Program-made: the position numbers and the translations under genes
The notes under the pieces: model-generated
Databases searched by the model: none
What the model saw: the letters and a program-made list of their open reading frames with translations, nothing else
What the model was told of the DNA's origin: nothing
Shown: positions 7,379 to 13,825 of the stretch, in pieces
Numbering within the stretch: position 1 is the stretch's first letter
How the letters are laid out: every line of letters begins with the position of its first letter
Source of the DNA: a virus
DNA: 37,167 nt
Direction: 5' to 3' (one strand)
IMG/VR virus record: IMGVR_UViG_3300044591_002231
Coordinates: 1 to 37,167 of that record

Positions 7379-8110
7379 ATGCCTTTACCAAAGATTTCTA
7401 CACCAACATATGAGTTGGAGTTGCCTTCAAACGGAAAAACTATAAAATATAGACCATTTTTAGTAAAAGAAGAAAAGATTTTAATTATTGCATTAGAATC
7501 ACAAGATACTAAACAAATTACTACTGCAATAAAACAAGTATTAAAGGAGTGTATTATTACCAAAGGGGTGAAGGTAGAAGAACTGCCCACTTTTGACATT
7601 GAATATGTATTCTTAAATGTAAGAGGAAAGTCTGTAGGGGAAAATATTGATTTAATTGTAACTTGTTACGATGATGATTCCAATACACAAGTTCCAGTAA
7701 CAGTCTATATTGACGAAATTAAGGTGAAAAAAGACCCAGAACATTCATCTGATATCAAATTAGATAATAATTTAATAATGAGAATGAAATATCCTTCATT
7801 GGATCAATTTATCAAAAATAATTTTGATTTTAGTGATGCTCAAAGTGAAAGTAATATTGAAAAGTCCTTTGATATTATTGCATCATGTATTGATATGGTT
7901 TATAGTGATGAAGAATCTTGGGCAGCAGCAGATTGTACAAAGAAAGAATTAATAGAATTTATTGAGCAGATGAATTCTAATCAGTTCAAAAAGATTGAAA
8001 AGTTCTTTGAAACAATGCCAAAACTTTCTCACACAATTCAGGTTAAAAATCCTAAGACTGGAGTAATGAATGAAGTGACGTTGGAGGGATTAACGAGTTT
8101 TTTCGGTTGA
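7379..8110 (+). CDS. 26: gp26-like baseplate hub / tail chaperone-type protein
   Basis: A 243-residue protein (T4 gp26 is 208 aa). The N-terminal MPLPKISTPTYELELPS and TIKYRPFLVKEEKILIIALES are the hallmark of the T4 baseplate protein family that includes gp26 and gp51. It continues with a central beta part with Asp-rich loops, KYPSLDQFIKNNFD, and a C-terminal helix-strand end (FKKIEKFFETMPKLSHTIQV). It precedes the two gp29-position proteins, as hub and tape-measure chaperone genes often do. Its last codons AGT TTT TTC GGT TGA contain a -1 slippery heptamer, and the next frame is open in exactly the -1 register, so a longer 305-residue form may be made. Confidence 0.8.
   Translation: MPLPKISTPTYELELPSNGKTIKYRPFLVKEEKILIIALESQDTKQITTAIKQVLKECIITKGVKVEELPTFDIEYVFLNVRGKSVGENIDLIVTCYDDDSNTQVPVTVYIDEIKVKKDPEHSSDIKLDNNLIMRMKYPSLDQFIKNNFDFSDAQSESNIEKSFDIIASCIDMVYSDEESWAAADCTKKELIEFIEQMNSNQFKKIEKFFETMPKLSHTIQVKNPKTGVMNEVTLEGLTSFFG
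8083..8104 (+). other. candidate programmed -1 frameshift site
   Basis: The heptamer T TTT TTC (8098-8104) is in the zero frame of the gp26-like gene, one codon before the last sense codon. A Shine-Dalgarno-like GGAGGG (8083-8088) lies 9 bases upstream, close to the arrangement that stimulates the E. coli dnaX frameshift. A -1 slip reads on as CGG TTG ATT ATG, entering the following open frame without a stop. A weak 8-bp hairpin (8129-8136 with 8154-8161) is 24 bases downstream, farther than usual. Codons and spacing are seen; the frameshift itself is inferred. Confidence 0.55.
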
Positions 8111-8295
8111 TTATGTCCCATATGGATCTTGAGGCATATTTCAAAATCAATTTTGCCTTAATGCAGTTCCATAAATACTCTTTGACTGAGATTGAAAATA
8201 TGATGCCTTGGGAAAGGGACATTTACGTTGGATTATTGCAGCAGCATATTGAAGAAGAAAAACTGAAGCAAAAACAGCAAGCACATGGCAATTAA
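8104..8295 (+). CDS. frameshift extension of gp26-like protein or separate small protein
   Basis: This open frame is in the -1 register of the gp26-like gene. Read as an extension, it adds 63 residues after the two Phe codons of the slippery site, giving a protein of about 305 residues. Read separately, it could start at TTG 8107, ATG 8113 or ATG 8122, none with a well-placed Shine-Dalgarno. The sequence (AYFKINFALMQFHKYSLTEI, then MMPWERDIYVGLLQQHIEEE) resembles the short downstream partner in tail assembly chaperone pairs, where an MPWWER-type motif precedes a charged helix. By analogy with lambda gpG/gpGT it may help the tape-measure protein in tail assembly. It overlaps the next gene by 11 bases. 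Confidence 0.6.
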   Translation, partial: RLIMSHMDLEAYFKINFALMQFHKYSLTEIENMMPWERDIYVGLLQQHIEEEKLKQKQQAHGN

Positions 8296-10168
8296 ATCTG
8301 CCCTTAGACCAGAATCAATAGTAAGAAGAAATCCAATAAATTCACAATCTGCTCAGAATTTTATTTCTGGTGGAGCACCTTTAGGGTCTTCTGTTGTTTC
8401 TTCTGCTGCAAATAAAATTGTAGGATTCCAACGTGCTGCAGTAAAACCAGTAACTCCAGACATTAATTCTATTGTAAGTACTATTTCTTCCAATATTTTA
8501 AATCAGGTTGATAATAGTATTAGAAATGCTACAAATATAACAAATAGGCAAGTAGACGGAAAATTACAACAAGTAGCATCAAATACAATAAATCAAATAC
8601 AACAAATTAGGCAGCAGCAAAATTCTCAAGTAACTCAACTACAAACTGTTGTACAAAATATAAGACAACAGACTGCCAATTTCACTAAACAACTTTCCGA
8701 CAATTATCAAAAAAGACTTAGAGATGTTGATGCAGCAAAACCCGTTGGTATTTTAGATAAATTTTTAGATGCATATAAGAATGCCCTTGGATTTGTAAAT
8801 TTCTTTGGAAGTGGAAAAAACATAAAACAGTTAAGAGAAAGTCTCGCAACACTTAAGACTTCTTTTACTGAAAGTTTTGAAATTGCAAAATTAATTAGGC
8901 AAACCATTCTCAAAATAGTAAATCAACTATCAAATTTACCACAAGCATCTCCTGGAGGAAGTCCAGGATTAAATTTGGATATTGATGTTCCAGGTGGACC
9001 ATTAAGAAGAACTACCCCAAGAAGTGCTAGGATAGGAAGAAGGGGGGCGGGTCTTTTGGGATTAGGTCTTGGTGCAGTTGGTGGTGGGATGGCAGTTAAT
9101 GCTCTTGCAGATAGTGATAGATTGCAGAGTATCCCACAAATTTCAAATATACCGACAGGATTAGTTGATACATTTGCATTTATTGTAAACAAATTTGCAA
9201 ATGCTGTTGAAGAAATGATAAAAGGTTCATCAGCAAAGATAGGTCAAGGACCATCAACTTCTTCTCCTGGAGGTGGAGCACCTTCTCCAGCACCTTCATC
9301 TAGTCCTGCTTCTTCCCCTGGAGGGATGCCTTCTGGTCCATCTTCTTATTCTCCAGGAACAATTCCCAAAGAAGTTTCTAAAGATACCTCTTTCACAAAA
9401 GGAGTTACTGATATTTCTAAAAAATATAATATTCCAGAAGATTATCTTTATGCAGTCATGGGATTTGAAACTGGAGGAACATTTAGTCCTTCAATAAAGA
9501 ACAAAGCTGGCAGTGGTGCTACTGGATTGATTCAATTTATGCCAGATACTGCAAAGGGATTGGGAACTTCCACTGATGCTTTGTCAAAAATGACAAGAAC
9601 AGAGCAACTTAAATACGTTGACAAATATTTTGAAGGAACTTTAAATAAAGGTGGATCTTTATCCGATGTTTATATGTCTGTTCTTTTTCCTGCTGCTGTA
9701 GGAAAACCTGACAATTTCGTTCTTTTTGGCAAAGGTGCCATGAGTGGTTATACTGGACGTGCTTATACTCAGAATGCAGGTCTCGATTTAAATAAGGATG
9801 GAAGTGTAACAAAAGAAGAAGCATCGAAAAAAGTTAAAGAATATTTACCAAAAACTTCTCAAGTAAAAGGAGGAATGGGTGGACTTGGTGTAGACCCATC
9901 AATGTTTGCCCCAGAAGAGAGGGCAAAATTAGCAATGAGCATATCTCAACCACCACCTTCACAAGCAAAACCATCAGTTGTAACATTGCCTGGGATTACT
10001 GGAGGACAACAACAATCTTCTGGTGGTGGGGGAGGTGGACAAGTTATAATTCCACCAACCAATCCTTTGGGTGATAGTGGTCCATCTATACCTATTTTAC
10101 CATCTTCGGACTCTGCTAATTTCTTAACAATGTATTCAAAAATCGTTTATAATATTGTTGACGGATAA
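8285..10168 (+). CDS. tail hub/tape-measure-type protein with lytic transglycosylase domain
   Basis: A 627-residue protein in the T4 gp29 position. Residues 60-220 are Gln/Asn-rich helical and coiled-coil-like (TINQIQQIRQQQNSQVTQLQ). Residues 255-280 form a Gly-rich hydrophobic segment (GAGLLGLGLGAVGGGMAVNA), followed by a Pro/Ser/Gly linker. Residues about 370-525 form an SLT-type lysozyme fold: candidate catalytic Glu395 in MGFETGG, the GATGLIQFMP motif at about 411-420, and later YVDKYF. A perfect EF-hand-like loop, DLNKDGSVTKEE, is at 501-512. A tail of motif GGMGGLGVDPSMFAPEE (from 529) recurs in the next gene. Probably a hub-associated muralytic protein that cuts peptidoglycan glycan chains during infection, possibly also a tape measure. 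Whether it or the next protein sets tail length is open. Confidence 0.75.
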   Translation: MAIKSALRPESIVRRNPINSQSAQNFISGGAPLGSSVVSSAANKIVGFQRAAVKPVTPDINSIVSTISSNILNQVDNSIRNATNITNRQVDGKLQQVASNTINQIQQIRQQQNSQVTQLQTVVQNIRQQTANFTKQLSDNYQKRLRDVDAAKPVGILDKFLDAYKNALGFVNFFGSGKNIKQLRESLATLKTSFTESFEIAKLIRQTILKIVNQLSNLPQASPGGSPGLNLDIDVPGGPLRRTTPRSARIGRRGAGLLGLGLGAVGGGMAVNALADSDRLQSIPQISNIPTGLVDTFAFIVNKFANAVEEMIKGSSAKIGQGPSTSSPGGGAPSPAPSSSPASSPGGMPSGPSSYSPGTIPKEVSKDTSFTKGVTDISKKYNIPEDYLYAVMGFETGGTFSPSIKNKAGSGATGLIQFMPDTAKGLGTSTDALSKMTRTEQLKYVDKYFEGTLNKGGSLSDVYMSVLFPAAVGKPDNFVLFGKGAMSGYTGRAYTQNAGLDLNKDGSVTKEEASKKVKEYLPKTSQVKGGMGGLGVDPSMFAPEERAKLAMSISQPPPSQAKPSVVTLPGITGGQQQSSGGGGGGQVIIPPTNPLGDSGPSIPILPSSDSANFLTMYSKIVYNIVDG

Positions 10169-12300
10169 TGGCAAAAGCAATTACATCTCCATTAGTATCT
10201 TCATTTAATAGTATTGCTTCGTATAACGGCAAGACTAAACGTGACTTGTCAAAAATGCAGTCAGAATATAAATCATTTTCTACTTTTTTGGTTAAAGAAA
10301 CCAAGTCTCTTCAAACCATAAAATTACCACCAAAAAGAAAAATAAAAGAACTAGCAAATTTAAATGTTGCTAATAATTTTGGGAATGTTGGTAATTTATT
10401 AAGGTCACTAGTTGGTGGTGCTTTAGATGTTGGTGGTTTTCTTGGAAATATGTTCCCTGGAAAAGGAAAACTTGGTGAGCCAGCAAAAACATCTTCAAAA
10501 CCTTCAAGGCAAGCAACCCCAATTCCAAGAGGACAAGGTTTAAGATTTACTGGGTTGAGATCAATTGGAATTGTAAACAGTATTTTTGCTGGACTTGATT
10601 TTGCAACTGGACTTGCTGAGGGGGAATCTATTGGCAAAGCAGCAGCAGGTACTGGAGGTGCTCTTGCTGGAAGTTTACTTGGTGGTGCTATAGGGCAAAC
10701 ATTGATACCAATTCCTGGAGTTGGATTTGTTATTGGGAGTATGGCAGGTAATTTTGTTGGTGGGTTTGCTGCAGATAGAGCATATGAGGGAGTTACTGGT
10801 GAAAAATCATTAGAACAAAAGCAAAAAGAAAGACTCAAGGCACAAGAACAAAAACAAAAAGGATTGTCGGAAGGTTCTGGTGGATTTAAAAATGCACTAG
10901 ACAAATTTTCAAGTGTTGTGGATAAATTTAGTAATTTTGCAATGGGTTTTTCTGTATCTGGTGGAGAAATAGGACCAGGAACATATACCGATAATATTTC
11001 TGCGGACCCAAATAATATGGGACCTGGAGTAAACGACCAAGGTGTTACAGATGCAAATTATCCAGGATTTGATAATGTTGAAAGAGTTGCTCCATTTGTT
11101 ACTGGGCATGTAAGCACTTATGGTGGAGCACAATTTGGAGCAGCAAGATCACATGGGTCTCATGCTGGACAAGATATTGCAGATCAAAAAGCAGGAGATC
11201 CTGTTTTAGCAGCAATGTCAGGAACTGTAGTTGAAGTTGGACGTGGATATGCTTGGCAAAAAGGAGGAGGAAGTAGTCAAACAATTGGCATCAAACATAA
11301 AGATGGAAGTATGACCAGATATGTTCATGTTTTATCAAATGTTTCTACAGGGACAGAAGTTAAAACAGGACAAAAAATAGGCACTATTTCACCAGCAGAT
11401 AAGGCAAGTTCTCCAGATTTTCCTCATTTGCATTTTGAACTTTATAATACTTCAGGAAAATTAATAGACCCAAGACCATTTTTAAGAACCGCACCAAAAA
11501 CTCCAGCAGTTGCACCAATAAAAACTGGAACGCAAGCAGCGACAGCACCTGGAAGTTCTATGAATGGAAAATTCACTTCAAATGATATTGGTGCAGCACC
11601 AATGCTTACTATAGGAGATAGCATAGCAAAGGGGTCAAAGGATTCTTCTGGTTCTGCAGGAACTGCTACAGTCGGAGCAAGTCCAAAAGATGTTATGGGA
11701 ATGCTTCAGAATCAAGATTTAAAAGGTAAACTTATTAGATTATCTTCTGGTATTTCCAATGATACTTCAGATTTAGCAACAGTTCGTCAACAATTACAAT
11801 ATGCTCAGAAAATGGGAGCAAAGGGAGTTCAATTGATGGGGACAAGTGTTGACAGAGGAGATTTGGCAGCAATGAATCCAAAACTACAAGCACTTGCAAA
11901 TGAATTTCCTGGTTTTGTTCAGTTTGGTGGGGGATTTAATGCAAAAGATAAAGTTCATCCAGATTATACCAAATACAATAATAAGCTTCAAAATTTACTC
12001 AAGTCTAATGTTGGTGGAATGGGTGGAATGGGTGTAGACCCATCTATGTTTGCTCCAGAGGAATTATCAAAATTGGGAAAAAATATTTCAGATTATCCAG
12101 AATATAATTCTCCAGGTTCATCTATAGTTTTAATTCCAATAGAAGGACAACAATCTCAATCAAGTTCTAGTCCACCTTCTGTTATAACTGCTCCTGGTGG
12201 TAATAGTAATTCCACACCCACTGTAATGGGAACACCACCATCTCAAGTGGTAAATAGTTTAATGAAGTCTCTTCTTTTAACCAATCTTTCGCAAACATAA
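10168..12300 (+). CDS. tail hub protein with M23 peptidase and SGNH hydrolase domains
   Basis: A 710-residue protein whose start overlaps the previous stop (TAATG). Residues 100-210 are Gly/Ala-rich and hydrophobic (GTGGALAGSLLGGAIGQTLI), a likely membrane-active region, followed by a Lys/Gln helix. Residues about 310-445 are an M23 metalloendopeptidase with H332-x3-D336 (HAGQD) and the HLHFE motif (His420, His422), zinc ligands for cutting peptide cross-links. Residues about 475-610 look like an SGNH hydrolase: GDSIAKG with Ser485, an SGISND block (Asn531), and D594-x2-H597 in DKVHPDY. The C-terminus carries GGMGGMGVDPSMFAPEE (from 616), as in the previous protein. A dual wall-acting tail protein is inferred; the SGNH part may remove acetyl groups from peptidoglycan or surface sugars. 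Confidence 0.8.
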   Translation: MAKAITSPLVSSFNSIASYNGKTKRDLSKMQSEYKSFSTFLVKETKSLQTIKLPPKRKIKELANLNVANNFGNVGNLLRSLVGGALDVGGFLGNMFPGKGKLGEPAKTSSKPSRQATPIPRGQGLRFTGLRSIGIVNSIFAGLDFATGLAEGESIGKAAAGTGGALAGSLLGGAIGQTLIPIPGVGFVIGSMAGNFVGGFAADRAYEGVTGEKSLEQKQKERLKAQEQKQKGLSEGSGGFKNALDKFSSVVDKFSNFAMGFSVSGGEIGPGTYTDNISADPNNMGPGVNDQGVTDANYPGFDNVERVAPFVTGHVSTYGGAQFGAARSHGSHAGQDIADQKAGDPVLAAMSGTVVEVGRGYAWQKGGGSSQTIGIKHKDGSMTRYVHVLSNVSTGTEVKTGQKIGTISPADKASSPDFPHLHFELYNTSGKLIDPRPFLRTAPKTPAVAPIKTGTQAATAPGSSMNGKFTSNDIGAAPMLTIGDSIAKGSKDSSGSAGTATVGASPKDVMGMLQNQDLKGKLIRLSSGISNDTSDLATVRQQLQYAQKMGAKGVQLMGTSVDRGDLAAMNPKLQALANEFPGFVQFGGGFNAKDKVHPDYTKYNNKLQNLLKSNVGGMGGMGVDPSMFAPEELSKLGKNISDYPEYNSPGSSIVLIPIEGQQSQSSSSPPSVITAPGGNSNSTPTVMGTPPSQVVNSLMKSLLLTNLSQT

Positions 12301-13610
12301 TGTCAAATCCAGCAATAGAAGGTTTAAAATATAATTTTGTTGTAATTGAATCTCTTGATGGAAAGAAAAAAATTGACATCACAAACTCTATTTTGTTTTG
12401 TGATTATTTTGAAGACATTCTTTCTCCATGTGTAACTATGAGTATGATGGTTTCAAATACAACTTCTCTTTATAATTTTCTACCAATAAGAGGAGGAGAG
12501 AGAGTTTCTATTAGTGTAACTACTGCTTCTGGAGAATTTACTTTGGATGAAACATATTCAATGTATGTTTTTAAAGTTAGTGATGTAATGGCAAAAGATA
12601 CCAGAGAAACATTCACTTTACACCTCGTATCAAGAGAAGGTATCACAAATGAAACAACAAGATGTTTTAGGAAATATGGTGGAAATATAAAAACAACAGT
12701 AGAAGCAATATTAAAAAATGATTTAAAGACGGAAAAGTATAAAGAAAAAAATATAGAAAATACTTCAAATAGTTATAGCTTTATTTCAAATAGCAGAAAA
12801 CCATTTACAGTACTGACTTGGTTAGGACCAAAGGCAATGCCAGCATCTTCTGGTGGAGTTTCTGGTGGAGGAAATACTGGTGAAGCAAAAGGAACTGCAG
12901 GATATTTGTTTTATGAGAACAGAGATGGATTTAATTTTAAAAGTATTGATAGTTTAGTTTCAAACACTCAAGTAGGTTCTTCTTCAGCAGACTCAAAGAA
13001 TATACCAAAATATACTTTTACTGGTGCAATTTCTGCAAACCAACAGCAAAATTCTTTTATAATATTAAACTACAATATTGAAAAAAATATTGACCTACTA
13101 AAAAGTTTAAGGGTTGGAATGTATTCCAATAAAACATACTTTTATGATTTTTATACTGGACATATGGACATATATCAGTATAAGTTAAAAGACCAAATAA
13201 AAAATACACTAGGAACAGATGACACAATTGCTGTGTCTAAAGAATTGGGAGATTCGTGGACAAGAATTTTAGTAAGAACTTCAGATAGAGGTGTTTTAGA
13301 TACTGAAACTGTAACAAAAGAATCTGGCAGAGATGTTGCAGATATGGCAAAATCTGCTTCGAGATATAACATTTTGTTCACACAGTCACTAAATATGGTA
13401 GTACCATGCAACGTAAATCTGAAAGCTGGAGAGTTAATCTATGCGGAATTTCCAGCAATTGAAATGACAGATAAGAAACAAATTGATAAACAACAAAGTG
13501 GAAATTATTTGATTAAAGAATTACGACACCACTTCGAGGGAAATCAAGTTGTAACTAGTTTAAAACTAATCCGTGATAGTTATGGGCTTTACGGATCTAC
13601 CAATAGGTAA
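12300..13610 (+). CDS. 27: gp27-like baseplate hub protein
   Basis: A 436-residue protein (T4 gp27 is 391 aa), coupled to the previous gene by TAATG. The N-terminal half has the tube-like barrel pattern: ITNSILFCDYFEDILSPCVT, MMVSNTTSLYNFLPI, RGGERVSISV and TFTLHLVSREGI, shared by gp27 and VgrG-type hub proteins. The C-terminal half includes KTYFYDFYTGHMDIYQY and the closing NYLIKELRHHFEGNQVVTSL, usual for gp27 and GPD-like proteins. It forms the trimeric hub that holds the gp5 needle at the centre of the baseplate. A Gly-rich loop (SSGGVSGGGNTGEAKG, about residue 180-196) is an addition relative to T4. Confidence 0.82.
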   Translation: MSNPAIEGLKYNFVVIESLDGKKKIDITNSILFCDYFEDILSPCVTMSMMVSNTTSLYNFLPIRGGERVSISVTTASGEFTLDETYSMYVFKVSDVMAKDTRETFTLHLVSREGITNETTRCFRKYGGNIKTTVEAILKNDLKTEKYKEKNIENTSNSYSFISNSRKPFTVLTWLGPKAMPASSGGVSGGGNTGEAKGTAGYLFYENRDGFNFKSIDSLVSNTQVGSSSADSKNIPKYTFTGAISANQQQNSFIILNYNIEKNIDLLKSLRVGMYSNKTYFYDFYTGHMDIYQYKLKDQIKNTLGTDDTIAVSKELGDSWTRILVRTSDRGVLDTETVTKESGRDVADMAKSASRYNILFTQSLNMVVPCNVNLKAGELIYAEFPAIEMTDKKQIDKQQSGNYLIKELRHHFEGNQVVTSLKLIRDSYGLYGSTNR

Positions 13611-13615
13611 CAACA

Positions 13616-13825
13616 ATGGAACTACAAACAGTAATTACTGATATATGCGAGGAACTTGAGAGTCCTGCAATAAATAAACAAAGAAAAAGATATTTGGAAG
13701 ATTATCTTTCTGAATTACTAGAGTATCAAAAGCACAATCCAGAAGCTATTGATTGCCCAACAAATTTTGAATTATATTGTGATATAAACCCAAACGCACC
13801 TGAATGTAAAATTTTCGATGATTGA
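13616..13825 (+). CDS. small conserved protein between gp27 and gp5
   Basis: A 69-residue acidic protein. It has an N-terminal helical part (QTVITDICEELESPAINKQ), a second helix (RYLEDYLSELLEYQKHNP), and a C-terminal acidic, Cys-containing end (FELYCDINPNAPECKIFDD) with Cys spaced to pair. It starts 5 bases after gp27 and overlaps gp5 by 8 bases. A similar small protein with the LELYC..NP.APEC.I.DD ending is, to my recollection, common at this site in cyanophages. Its function is not known; a hub assembly factor is plausible from position. Confidence 0.7.
   Translation: MELQTVITDICEELESPAINKQRKRYLEDYLSELLEYQKHNPEAIDCPTNFELYCDINPNAPECKIFDD

Noticed and set aside
8129-8161. Hairpin TTGAGGCA/TGCCTTAA as the frameshift stimulator
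   Set aside because: It is 24 bases after the slippery site, whereas stimulators usually lie about 5-9 bases away; not used as evidence for frameshifting.
10311-10904. Minus-strand open frame of 197 codons opposite the M23/SGNH hub protein
   Set aside because: Pro/Ala/Ser-rich translation is the mirror of the Gly/Ala-rich sense protein; no promoter or ribosome site and it lies wholly within a well-supported gene.
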